Shown here piece by piece: positions 22,974 to 34,772 of a DNA stretch of 64,000 nucleotides (its first letter is position 1; each line of letters opens with the position of its first letter). This DNA comes from Umbilicaria muhlenbergii (lineage: Eukaryota; Ascomycota; Lecanoromycetes; Umbilicariales; Umbilicariaceae): assembly GCA_000611775.1 (NCBI GenBank), contig KK106984.1:2018580-2082579 (forward strand), read 5' to 3'. The notes beneath the pieces are model-generated. The model had not been told where the DNA came from. It saw nothing but the letters and a program-made list of their open reading frames with translations, and made no database searches. The position numbers were made by a program, and so were the translations under genes.

Positions 22974-24716
22974 ATGGTAGCACTCAGTGACATTAATGGC
23001 TCTCAGCTCCCTTCAAATGGAGCATCCGCCCTGGATGGGGTTTCGCCCACAGTCACTGCCCCTTCAGGGCGAACGAAGCTCTTTGGCCGAGCTTTCTATC
23101 AGAGCATCGGTAGCCCAAAGATGGTTCTTGCGCCAATGGTAGACCAGTCAGAGTTCGTATGGGTTTCTTTGCATTACAACTGTTAGCACTCGGGCTGATC
23201 CGGTTAACAGGCATGGCGCGTACTTACACGATCCTACATGACCCCAGAACGATCCCAAGACCTTTTGGCTTATACTCCTATGCTGCACTCCCGCATGTTC
23301 GTCGAGACCCCAAAATTCCGAGACAACCACTTTCAACCGGTTAGATCTGGTCTGATATCTCTTCCTACTTTCACAAATTCTTCGACATCTGATGTCTACC
23401 TGGATGGCAATCCCACCATTGATCGACCTCTTATAGTTCAGTTCTGCTCCAACTCTCCAAATGACCTGCTCGAGGCGGCGAAATATGTTCAACCCTTTTG
23501 TGACGCGGTGGACCTCAATCTGGGTTGTCCTCAAGGAATAGCAAGGAAAGGCCACTATGGCGCGTTCTTGCAGGAAGACTGGGACCTTGTCTACAGCCTC
23601 ATCAATACATTACACAAGAACCTGGATGTTCCAGTAACAGCCAAGATGCGCATCCTCGAGACGAAGGACAAGACGCTGGAATATGCTAAAACAATAGTTT
23701 CGGCAGGGGCAAGCATTCTGACTGTGCATGGTCGACAGAGAGATCAAAAGGGTCATAAAACTGGATTGGCAGATTGGTCGGTGATTCGCTATCTCCGGGA
23801 GAACCTACCTCCAGAAACAGTTCTCTTTGCCAATGGTAACATACTGCGCTACGAAGATATCGCTAAGTGTATCGAAGCCACGGGTGCGGATGGTGTGATG
23901 AGCGCAGAAGGCAACCTGTATGACCCTACCATCTTTGCTGAACCTCCAGCAGTTGGTGCAGAGGGACGAGAATACTGGAGGGGGAGAGACGGGAGAGGCG
24001 GATACAGGATGGATGCCGTGTTCCGGAGATACATGGACATTCTCTACACGTATGTTCTGGAGGAACCTCTACCAGCACGAGCACCGCTTTTCTTGCCTTC
24101 AGATAATGTCTCAACTGAAATAGATGTCTGCAACGGACACGAAGAAACGGATGGTCAGCCTCCAGCTAAGAAGCAGAAGCGTGAGAATGGTCACAAGCAG
24201 ACAAAGACCACATCACCAAACCTCCTCTCAATGCAAGCGCACCTTTTCCATCTCCTTCGGCCCTTAGTCTCCAAGCATCACAATGTGCGGGACGCGCTCG
24301 CTCGTAGTCGTGCTGGTGACCTAGCTGCGTTTGAAAATGTCCTCCGTCTCGTCGAGGAGGCTGTGAAGGAAGGACTGTTGGACTATGGGAACCATCCTGA
24401 GCAATATGAAGATACGGCTGTTCTATCCGATGAGCAGAAGAAGGAAGAAGACTTGAGTGACGAAAGCTCGTTGGCCACGGTGAGAGCTTGTAAAAGGCCT
24501 TGGTGGGTATGCCAGCCATATGTGAGGCCGCTGCCGAAGGAGGCGCTCGAGAAGGGAAGTTTGACGCTTAGTAAGAAGGAGAAGAAACGGCTAGATGCGC
24601 AGCAACAGCTGGCGCGGAAGGCGGGCCTTGAGCCAGAAGGTAGAGTGGAGACGGAGCAAACAGGAAGTGGTCAAGAACAAGTGGAGATTGCGAAAGAGGG
24701 TTTAGTATGTGGTTAG
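22974..24716 (+). CDS. DUS1: tRNA-dihydrouridine synthase 1
   Basis: Two exons (22974-23156 and 23211-24716) give 562 residues. The FMN-dependent enzyme reduces uridine 16/17 in the D-loop of cytoplasmic tRNAs. The TIM barrel starts with FYQSIGSPKMVLAPMVDQSE, interrupted by the intron and continuing AWRVLTRSYM. The catalytic cysteine is in VDLNLGCPQGIARKGHYGAF; VTAKMRI, ILTVHGR, FANGNI and TGADGVMSAEG are further active-site and flavin-phosphate motifs. A lysine-rich insertion (AKKQKRENGHKQ) and a helical C-terminal domain follow, ending in a basic Lys/Arg stretch (SKKEKKRLDAQQQLARK), as in other fungal Dus1 proteins. The ORF extends upstream only to a GTG, so the ATG at 22974 is the start. 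The exon sum is in frame, with no sign of damage. Confidence 0.95.
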
Positions 24717-24907
24717 GTGGTGGTGCCGGTAAGGTCTAACAGCATAGCGACGGCGCTCATGATCTGTCGTTTATGGATAACCACTTTAGAGCTTTGATGA
24801 CCTCCAAAGCCATACTACCAATGTCATGAACTTTACCCGACTTCTTCCCAGCTCCGCAGATGAGTCCCCAGTCGACTGCTCGCGTATTTCGGAGGCGCTC
24901 GGACCAC

Positions 24908-26283
24908 CTAGTTTCCGTCGTCCTCATCCGTGCCCTGCTTCCCATTCACACCTCCACCCTCTTCATCATCTTTTCCCTTTCTCCTTCCCTTTCCATTCTG
25001 TGTCTTCATGTGTTCTGCATCCTCAGCCTTATACTCTTCATCATCTCTTTCTTTTCCCTTTTCTTTTCTCCTTCTGCTCCTTCTTTCTCTGTTTTCAGCA
25101 TCCTTCCTCACCTTCCCACCCCTAATGTCGGCCACCGCCTGTAACCTGTCCGCATGGGTTTTGATGCTACCCCTCGTTCTGCATATCCTTCCAACACTAG
25201 GTCCTTCCAGCAACTTCCCTTCAAATTGTTTGTAGAATCGCTTGTGGATGTTATCCCAGTTGGGATGAAATCTGGGCACCGGTGCCACTTTGGTCGTGGG
25301 TGTGTTTCGCTTCACGGATGAGCTCAGTGATGAAGTCATCTTCAACTTGGAGGTATGGCACGACGGCGTCGCGAACAGGGGGTAAACCGCCATTCCGGCT
25401 GTTGAAGTTAGTTAGATCTTGTTGTCATTATAGGGGAAACAGTGAGGTGTGACATACAGGAAGACCTGAGCTCTCCAGCGATTTAGCTGCTGCACTGAAG
25501 CTGTATCCTCCCAGTCTACCTTATGTCGGTAAGTATAAGTGTTGGGAGTGCCGTTTTTCACGATGGTGATCGTGAGCTTTGAGGTTTGTGAACCCTTCAT
25601 TGAAACTGGCTTGCGATCGAGGTGCGGATTCTCCGCCACATTGGCCGCTTGTTGTGCCTACACTGACGGTCCGCGAGATGTGGTACATTTCAGGTATGGA
25701 GTGCTTACAATCCTGTTGTCGGTGACCGTTCCCTGGACTCTCACCTCACCAGCCTCCCCACTCTCCAGCTCTGACACCTCATCCACTGTTTCTGCAGCCT
25801 CCATGTCGTCCTCCAGGTCCTCTGTGTCGCTCTTCAGATCCTCCGCGTCTGTCAACTCAGATCCCTGCGATTCCGTGTTATGGAAAGCCTCCAACGCGAG
25901 GTTGAACTTCCATCCCGCAGTGATAAGGTATTCCCATGCCGCGTCGACATCAGTGCGTGTTTCTCTTACGAATCGGGCCACTAGCTCATATATTTCGCCT
26001 TAGCCTGGTCCAGCGCCTAGAAGGCCCCTAGTGGAATTGAGAATGCGTGATTCCAGAGTAGGGTTGTCTTAGATTCTCTACTCAGCACGGCGACGGTTCG
26101 CTGCCATTACTGCAGTAGTGCTGCGCAAATATGAGCCTTTGTGTGGCTGGTTGACCTGCGGATTTCACTTACCTTTTCCCTGGACTGTCTCCTAGATTCT
26201 GGGGCGGGCGACGAGGCACCTTGGTCCGCCTGATCCGTCTGCTTTGCCTGGTCCGCTGTGTGGGTTGCATGGCAATATTTCAT
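24908..26283 (-). CDS. Uncharacterised UBA-like protein, C-terminus apparently shifted out of frame
   Basis: Exons 26283-26173, 25984-25709, 25657-25458 and 25398 onward can be joined. The second exon has a helical UBA-like segment (LVARFVRETRTDVDAAWEYL, then AGWKFNLALEAFHN) followed by a strongly acidic Glu/Asp stretch. The third has KLTITIVKNGTPNTYTYRHK and LNRWRAQVFL. The spliced frame continues RNGGLPPVRDAVVPYLQVED and stops at 25251 (244 residues). A second open frame from the same exon carries what looks like the conserved end of the family: RFHPNWDNIHKRFYKQFEG, then TRGSIKTHADRLQAVADI and a basic Lys/Arg tail ending at 24908. I found no intron of normal length that would connect them, so a frameshift or sequencing indel between about 25310 and 25255 is likely. 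The first intron's acceptor (GAG) is unusual. Confidence 0.5.
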
Positions 26284-29200
26284 GGTCAAGAGACCGCTAT
26301 TCTGACGAGTCTGTGAGCTAGGTTTAGTGATTCCCTAGGCAAAGCAAACGTGAAAGTGAGGCTAAGATGAGGTGATGAGCGTGTGTGATGACCGAGGCGG
26401 CGGAGTATGATCAACGTAGCACTGCAAAAGCCGGACAGTGCAAGTTAGGGTTGGATACTTCTAGCTTTCGATAAAGATTTGTGGGATGAGGGGGCTTAGC
26501 TGTCAATGGAGGAGTAAGTGTCGGTCAGATGCAGCACGGGCAAGGGAGTTGTTTATTGGGAGGTCGCACGGGGTTGAATGGTTGTAGGAAGAATGATGAG
26601 TCAAGCGAGGACTTTAAGTACGTGTAGGGATCCGGGAGAAGAATGCTTGCCAAAGGATGAATCAAGGAAGTTGGAAATTGGTTGAGGTCTCAAGATATGC
26701 TTAATTGATGAAGGGACCGTCTGGGTTTGTCAAGGATAGTTCGAAGTCCAAGGGGAAGAGCGGTTATTGAACAATGAAGCAAGAAGGTTGGGTATGTTCC
26801 AGGTTTCAAGAGCAAGGCACGTTGAAGAAATGAAGCGAGGAGGCTATGTATAATCAAGAACCCAAGGCAGAGAAGTAATGACGAAGGAAGGCTGGGTACA
26901 CTACTGGTAATGGTGGAAGGATTAGACTGCTAATGGAGAGAGAGTCCTCGGGGCGGTAGTATTTCCAGTGGGAAAGATGTACAAAAGATGGAGCGAGACT
27001 ATTCACGACACTGCTTAAAGGGGAGAGGAAGGCTGTACGAAAAGTTGATCGAAAGAGGCCTTGGGTATGATTGAATAGCAGCAGGGGGGTTTGCTGGTTA
27101 GTAGATACCTTTCCGTATATGCAGTGACACTGGCTTTGGTCTAGGCGATGCAAAGCTCTATTTGCTTGTCTCCCAGGTTTCTCAAAACGGTCTCTTGTAT
27201 ATGCAGTGTTGCTGGCTTTTATTCCAGTGATATGGACTCTATAAGCCTATCTTAAACGGAGCGGCACTTGCTAACATAGAACATCCGCTACAACAGCTGG
27301 ACAAGCAGTCACCTGTATAGCAGGTATCCTGGTCCGCTCAAAAGCAACGCTAGCTCCCATCAACGTCATAGTATAGCGATTACTGGAAAAAAGCGCCTCG
27401 CTCGGGTTGCAGCTCGTGCAAGATCCCCACGTCACTGCAAACACCTACAACCCGCCAAAGGTCATAAGGACAGTACGCACTTTCAAGGCCATATCTCTCG
27501 CTTTTGAGCGCCAATGCACTTGTAAGTGTCTCGCGTGCGTGGGCTCACATGCAGAGTTGATAGGAGGTCCCGATCGTGTTTTTGATTTATGCGTTGATCG
27601 AAGCCAGCAAGAGGCTGTTCCCATGCTCTACTTCATCTCGGTGCACCCCGACATACCACTAGCTATCATCGCTGCTCGACATTGGACGAGGTCTCTCTTA
27701 TCAACGACCTTTCTTTTGGGACAGCCTGTCCACTATTGTCACTATATCTCCCACGCCGTTGGGCAGCCGCCAGTGGTCGTACAGATACTCCTCCAAAAGC
27801 CGGCCACTATCTTGAAACCCTACAATCGTGTTCACTTCTTAGCCTTTCGCTTGGGCAACCATTCCACCCGACCTCATCCGCCCCAGCTACACCATTACCT
27901 TTGGTTATGAGCGCTTCCATTTTGCGTCTCAGAGTGTATGCCCAACCCACAACTCTGCTTCTTTATTAACGTTCATGAAGCCCGAAATGCTTAGACTATA
28001 CTTCTATTTAGGGTAGGGGCCCATGACACATGATTGACAATCGGCGATGGTGCCATTGAGCATTTTATTCACGGCTCGTCTACAATCGGCTTGAAGCTTG
28101 GCCTGCTAGTCGTACCGTTTCTCCCAAAACATTGGACGGGTATCTTTCCGGCAGAATGAACTACCACAGCGAGGAGACAGGGACTCTCATAAGTCATACA
28201 GAAGCTTGGCACTGTCTTACAAAGCTAGGCTAACTATGTCCACAGGCACCCTTCTATTCCTGACGACTTTAGCATTCACGACCGACCAAGATGTAGGCCA
28301 GCCAATGTCTGATGGGCTTAATGTACACGCAAACGATAACAGTACTATGGAATAGACATCTGAACGTCAGCTGCGCAACCCTTATTTACAGTCCGCACCC
28401 CAACTGTCACCTCAATCGCAAGCTTATGATGGCAAACCTGGTAGCGGCCAATTGGAAGCAAGCAGTAACGACAACTACGCTTGTCAGAGCTTACACGCAG
28501 TCAGCATCCTTGAAGTGCTGGTGCTCTCAGCCTACAAGCCCCACCCCAAGCCTCCGGCTAAGACAGGTCGAGGAGGCCCACGATGTCAGCCCCATGACAA
28601 ATAAAGTCGACCGACACATTCACTTAATAGTTATGTTGGCGTCACAAGCAGTAAATACCGCATTCCCTTGGATGTGAATGTTGTCCCAATTCACACACCA
28701 TTCATGCACGGATTCTCAGGCTTTCCAGACGCCTATAAGTAGCCGATTTCTCGCTGAGATATTCTCGTATTTACAGCTCCCACAATCATACTTGTGGGGT
28801 CCTCTTATTGTACTTATTGCTATTATCCTTTACTATCTTTGTGTATTATCGAGGATAAGACCCTTTACGGGCTTTCTTAATTCAGTTCTTTGCAGACAGT
28901 CGAGTGTTAGGTTGAACATCGTTTCATCAGGTCGTTCTCTACTCAGTCAATATTAGCAATCCATCTAGTCTAGGCCGCTTGAAGATGTTGATGCAAGCCA
29001 TACCATTCGGAAACACTTGTTTCTGTCTTTTTGATGATCCTCGACAAACTCTTCCCTGCGAATCTTGTGGCGGTATTTGAAGCACTGGTACCTAGCAGAA
29101 ACCCCAGGCCGTCAATAGCGTCCCTTATGAGCCTTACTCGATTACCCACATTTTGCTAGACTGGCTGGGTACACTCAAAATGGAACCTCAGTCATCAGTG

Positions 29201-29618
29201 ACTCACTCAACCTCAAGCCTCCTATCCCCGCTCCGCTTTGCTCTTCGTCCGGTGGTAGCAATAGAAGTAACCGAGCTTGGGTTATTCATTTGGTCCCGTC
29301 GCGGTCGGACCACGTTCATTCAAGATGGAGATCAAGGTTGAACTGGAGGCCTTCCCGGGTTAGCATTATTGATTGGTGAGCTCTTTCTGCGATCACGGTT
29401 TACGCGCCGTTGATATCTGCCTGCAACGCAAAGGCTTCACCTCTGGCGACAAACGACTTGCACCTTCCATTATCTCTTATTTAGAACAGATGTGGCTAAA
29501 GTCATTCCAATAGCCGAGTCCGTGGAGTACAGCAAAAGGATTCGGCTTCAGGGACTGTCAAAATGGCTACGTACATTAATGATGCTATCCAATTCAACGC
29601 TTATCTTCGTGCAAATCC

Positions 29619-29720
29619 GGCGAAGCGTTTAATAGCGAGCTCTGCTCCAGCTAAGACTCCACCAATCAAGTCTCCTTCAGTCAAGCGCTTGACGGCGAGC
29701 TTCCTTCAGGCTAAGCATCA
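29619..29720 (+). repeat. Imperfect 60-nt tandem duplication inside a short ORF
   Basis: Two copies of a motif with GCGAAGCGTTTAATAGCGAG in the first and GTCAAGCGCTTGACGGCGAG in the second, 60 nt apart. In the ORF 29563-29835 they read AKRLIASSAPAK and VKRLTASFLQAK. Whether this ORF is expressed is unknown. Confidence 0.5.
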
Positions 29721-31943
29721 CAGCTCATATAATACATACCTGATCGCTTCTCGTTCCTTCTGCATTTGGACTCCCCAGCATACCATACTTCAAGCAAGTA
29801 GAGAGCAGTTACAGCAGTTGCCTCCTCGTACATAAGATTCATTAGCCCATTCCAGTTGGATTACAAGCGCTCGTTTTGTTCATCGTGGAAATACAACGTC
29901 ACGAGCTCGAAAGACGGCCCAAAAGTCAGACTTCAACGCGCCTTGCATGGTAACACTTGCGCCAAGTCACCAGCACCAGGAAATTAATCTATTACGAGCC
30001 CGGAATATCATCTTAGATTCTTCGTCCTCTTATTGGGCTCTTTACGAAATCACCAGACGTGAGTGGCTGGCTGTTTGAACCATACTCAAGTTCAAGAATT
30101 CCATAGACCGAGGCCGAATACGAGATCGAGCTCGAGCTCGAGATAGAGATAGGGAAAGAAACGACAGATCGACTGCTAGATCCACGAATCAGGTATTTTA
30201 CTTCTCTATAACAGAAGACAGGGATATCAGCATGTCAGATATCGTTGCTTCCCGCAATCCCAGGCTCCCCGTCATCGAAAGCTGAATGAATAGCTCTCCA
30301 ACGCTGCGCATCGATCGTGCTTTGGAAGCTGAGGCCAGAGAACAAAGTCCCTTACAGTTCCTACCTCACGCTTGTTCAAACAGCGTACTTACCGAAGCCA
30401 TGGTATAGTATTCACGGCTTTTGTTTGTTCGACAAATATTCTACTTGTTACGTGTTTGCATGCCTCTCAATGCATCTTCTCAGCTGTATGGGAAAACCAG
30501 GTCTGAGTCGCATAAGCAGAGATAGTTTATTGTGAGCGCTTTCCTTTGTCTCAGCCCACAACAGTTGAAGAAAGTCTCGAGAACAGCTCCAATGTGAGAA
30601 AGCAAAGTCAAGAAGGTAGCCAGTGGGTTTTCAGTCGTCATAACTTGGTTGAAGCCGAACTTGCCCCTCGAACGGTCGACATATTTTGACATCGAAAGCC
30701 TCGAAGAAGGAAAAGACGTAACGCTGGGACGCGAATTCAATAAGAAAGGGATGGATCAGAGTATCCCATCGGGATCAAGCCAGTATGTAGGTTATGGATC
30801 TACCTGACTTATATGGGCTACAACTCCGCTCGAAGCACCCATCAAAACTACGGGTTATATGATTCAGGCCACTTCCACGCGTTCTCGCCATGGAAATGGA
30901 TGTTCTTTAACCAAACAGTTAAGTCAGGTCATGAAGATCAGCCTATACATCTCGTCCTAAAAGTACTCTACTGCACCTCTCACGAAACCATAGATGCGCG
31001 TTTTCAAGAGAGCCATGTAGCGCCATGGCGATTCGGACTGAAGGCGTCCGACTTCGAAATTTCGATAGCAAAGGCCAAGAAAAACCGACTTGAGAAGAAA
31101 AGGCTGTTGCAGTACGAAAGATTATATTAATAAGAAGTTTTGAAGACATGATGAAGAAGATAGTTTACTGTGTCTCCTCGTTTCTCGAGTAAAGAGACCT
31201 GACAAAGTCTTGTGACTCTTCATCGTCAATCTCTTGCTAGTCTTCTTGATGGCTTCCGTGCTGTGGTATACTGGGTTGGATGCGTTACATGTTAAATTGA
31301 GTAACGTGTTATAATATGTTGGGGTTCTCTCCTCGACTTCACTATTTCGCTAATTCTTCTCTCCCTGTTTATCTTTTGCACTCAGCTTATATTTTGGGAC
31401 TTGAGCTACCAGATTATACTGCGCTTACTGAGTTTGAAGTCGCGAAGGTCAAGAAAGCTCGTCAAGCTTATCTCCCTTGTGCCTCGGCTTTTCTCATGAT
31501 ATCGTGTATCAAACTGGCAGCGTATCAGAACTTTCTCCATACAGGCAAGCCGAACTCTATTCCTTGCGTGGCTTATGCCCGAAGCCCAAGGCAGCTCCTC
31601 TGAAATGCTTCTGCGGAAACCAAGGTCATTGTTCCGTATGCACTAAACACCAGACTCCCAATGGAGCACCATTGCCATCGGATATTCGAATGAGATCATA
31701 TCATCAACACATTGATCTAATGATAGTAGCGTCATAGCTATCTGTCAGAGCAGTTTCAAGTCTTTGAAGAAAAGATGCAATCAAAGATGGATGTCGGTTG
31801 CGTTCTACCTCCAGACACAGCTGCCGAATAGAGCTCGTTGCCAAAGATATTCAGAAATGTCTCAGAGGATGGCAGTCCTGAGCGTTAAGTCAGCATCGCC
31901 GGTGAAATCGCGTAATTTCGACTAAGAGAAGCTCAAGATAAAG

Positions 31944-32153
31944 ATTGGGCGGGGTGGAGGCTCTATACATCGGGGGCGGAGGCAACGTGGGCCAGATCGA
32001 CGCCTGCAGAGCCGTGATGGCGGCGTGGCTGCGGCAGGTGGCGGAGGCCATGCAGCACAAGCGGACAGCGATCGCGGCAGGGACAGCGGCGGATGTGTCG
32101 GCGGCCTGGCTTGATGCGCTTCTCGCCGGTTTCATCAGGATTAGAGAGTAGCC
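31944..32153 (+). other. Short GC-rich open island of unknown nature
   Basis: An open frame of about 68 codons (VEALYIGGGGNVGQIDACRA start, ending LLAGFIRIRE then TAG) is alanine-rich and much more GC-rich than the surrounding kilobases. It has the third-base bias of a real coding exon, but no start context or partner exon is evident. I do not recognise it. It may be the surviving exon of a lost gene. Confidence 0.35.
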
Positions 32154-33240
32154 GGGGGATAGTGAAAGGCGATTACTCGGTCTTGCAGAGTTATTAAGCA
32201 AAACCCGCGCGAATTGCCGAAGTGTGCCACGTTGATACTAGGGAATCCCAGGACCAAACTATGTCGATTGTGGCCGAGGAAATCGCGCAGACATTTTTAA
32301 AGCTATCTTTAGTCTCATATTGATCCTTGTACACTAATATTGGCTCTTTGTTTCAAGGGCCGCCATCATCACAATGGTATTTCAACGTGTCTATCCCTTG
32401 GCGTCGTCAAAGACTCGGGCACGACGTATGGGAATGGTGCGGGTGGTCAACAGGCTAGTCAAGGAACTACGGCAGGTAGGCCGGTGGGACAGTTCTGCGC
32501 TGCAGACCTTTGATGTTACCGGTGCTGCCAACCCGGCCATTTATCGAGGAATTGCCAGAATCCTGAGGCTCCACTGGAAGAGCGAAATAGGATCTGACAA
32601 GAGGTTGCGGCTAGCCAGGCAGCTAATACGCACCCTATCTTAGGATCAGCCACAGGGGTCAACGTTATACCACAAGGAAGATCAGCATTCAGATTCCAAC
32701 AGAATGAAAACCCGGGTCAACATCGATAATCAACAACCAGCTGCACTTGCCAGGTGTGTTCGCGCTGTTGCGGTAAGAAGAACTAGGATGTCGGAAGGAA
32801 CACAGCGTTTGATTGCAGACTTCAAGACAGCGGTGATTTTCGGTACTACCAGTGACGAGATAAGGACAGAACAGTTGCTAGGGTGCTGGGGTGGCGAGAG
32901 GCCAAATACATCAAGACCCTACCGCTGGGTGGCAGGAAAAGCTTCTGAGCATGGGTCAGCAGTAAATGATAATCCTTCAGTCCGAAGTCCAGACATGTGT
33001 TGCTATCGACTTTGGAGTACCTCTGGACGTTTTCCAGTTTCATAACAATGGTGCAAAGCTCTTCAAGATACTACAAACATAAGAGTGCTCTTATCGGAAC
33101 TCTGGAAGACGGATGCTTCCAAATGCGATATCATCTGGTGGCTATCCCTGCAGTGTTCCGAACCCCCCCCCCCCAATGATCCCCCCGGGGGCCCCTGCCA
33201 AGGCTTTAACGGAGGCTGCTGAGGAGGGGGAGAAGCGGAC

Positions 33241-33380
33241 ACCCTACTGTATCTGTATTAGCGCTGAGGGGCACTCCCCTCCATCCTTGAGCATCTTACC
33301 ATATTTGTACTAGCGCAGCAGGGCACGCCACTCATCACCCTGAACACCTTACCTTATCTGTACTAGCGCTGGGGGGTGTT
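33241..33380. repeat. Minisatellite, about 53-57 nt period, 2.5 copies
   Basis: Copies start at about 33241, 33298 and 33351; each contains (T)ATCTGTACTAGCGCTGGGGG or a close variant. A run of 12 C at 33163-33174 and a CCCCCCGGGGG palindrome lie just upstream. Confidence 0.75.
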
Positions 33381-34492
33381 TCGGAACACTGTATCGCTGA
33401 GCAATGTCTCGAGGAGAAGGAACAAAACACAGCTATTATGGATAGCACTGAAAGAAGAAAGATAGATGACTCAAAAGCAGAATTGGCCTAGATCTTGGGG
33501 ACAAGATTGCAAACCCCAAATACAGCGAGAACGCAGGCAGGCTGGATCGAAAAGTACGCAGGGAGTACGGTTTAGCAAGGAAGAAAAGGCAGAAAGTGAT
33601 ATGCTTCTAAGCGAACGCCAAGCAGATCAACTAGCTCCACACTCTCTCGTTCTTATAACAACATCAATGTCATGAATTCACAGCAACAATGATGCGACTC
33701 AGACACTTCCAATCCACAAATCTCCCAGTAAATACTCACAGTCTAATTAGCCACCCAACAGAGGACTTTCAGGAAGACATGAAGACATCCGGAGATGTTA
33801 TTCGTGCATCGAACTTGCAGAAACAGCACATCATCGCCAAGCATCGGACCACCAACCTTTGACGCAAGCAGATCAGTGTCCAGAAAACAAACCACAGCTC
33901 TCGTTCTCCAAATTCCGCTTGCAGCAAGTCCACGGTGCTTAATGTCAAGCTCGCCAAGCTTTTAGCGACATGACGAACGTCAAGTAGCGCAGGATCCCGT
34001 TCAGCGTCTCCGCATAAAACCGTGTCGCAGGCGACATTAGATTTAGGACAACATCGGGCAGAATTACGGGAGCAGCGCAGGGCGGGGAGGCCGATGATTC
34101 ATGCGGCGAAATGCTATGAGAAGATCCAACGCTCTTGTTATAATGGTGGTAAGGACTGTTTTGATAGAATGGTGGATTTACGGAGGTAACGGCTAGGGCT
34201 CCTGGTCTCATCGACGGGCTGTTTTCAATTTGAAAGATATTTGAGTATTCAAGCAGCTAAAAGATGCGTCGCTGTTGTGCTCTACTGAGGCGCCTCTGTG
34301 CCTTGGTCAGGTCAGGTTGGATTGGACACGTGCGAGGGAAGAACGACGCATTTTACGGCTCCATGAGGAGAGCGAGAGAAATGGGATGAGATTACTGCGC
34401 TTGTTTTCAGCTGCGGTGTATGAACAGTCTTCCCTTTCGATGGGGCCTTTGGAACGGAGAAAGGACAACTTTGGAGGTTTTGGAAAATAATT

Positions 34493-34507
34493 TATATATA
34501 TATATAT
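34493..34507. repeat. (TA)n microsatellite
   Basis: About seven TA units in non-coding sequence. Confidence 0.85.
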
Positions 34508-34772
34508 GATCTCTTTGATTCCTTTCACCTCGTGAACTTTCTCTTAGGTGTCCAAGCGTCTAGCCACACATATTCGATCTATATGGCGAACCCATATTCG
34601 ATCTCAGACAGGAAATAGAAGTAATATAGAACAGATTAATCCGGCTAGCTACTTGTGCAAGTGAAGCAATAGATCAACTCGTAAGCTATGAACACGGAGT
34701 CATAAGACAGCACATAAAACCACATAATCATCAACATCTCACTAAGGCCGAGCCATCACATAGACCAACCCT

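Larger units (their letters stand above)
26284..34772. other. 8.5-kb gene-poor region
   Basis: No gene with recognisable domains was found. Many short ORFs (60-170 codons) occur on both strands without a consistent splice pattern. Between about 29970 and 31130 several protein-like stretches lie in changing frames, for example EINLLRARNIILDSSSSYWA and FDIESLEEGKDVTLGREFNK, which suggests a heavily eroded gene that I cannot identify. A 90-codon ORF at 32374-32643 (MVFQRVYPLASSKTRARRMG) is also unassigned. Repeats inside the region are listed separately. Confidence 0.5.

Noticed and set aside
27407-27910. 167-codon plus-strand ORF
   Set aside because: No domain, no codon bias, no supporting splice pattern; residue composition (His, Cys, Thr) fits chance translation.
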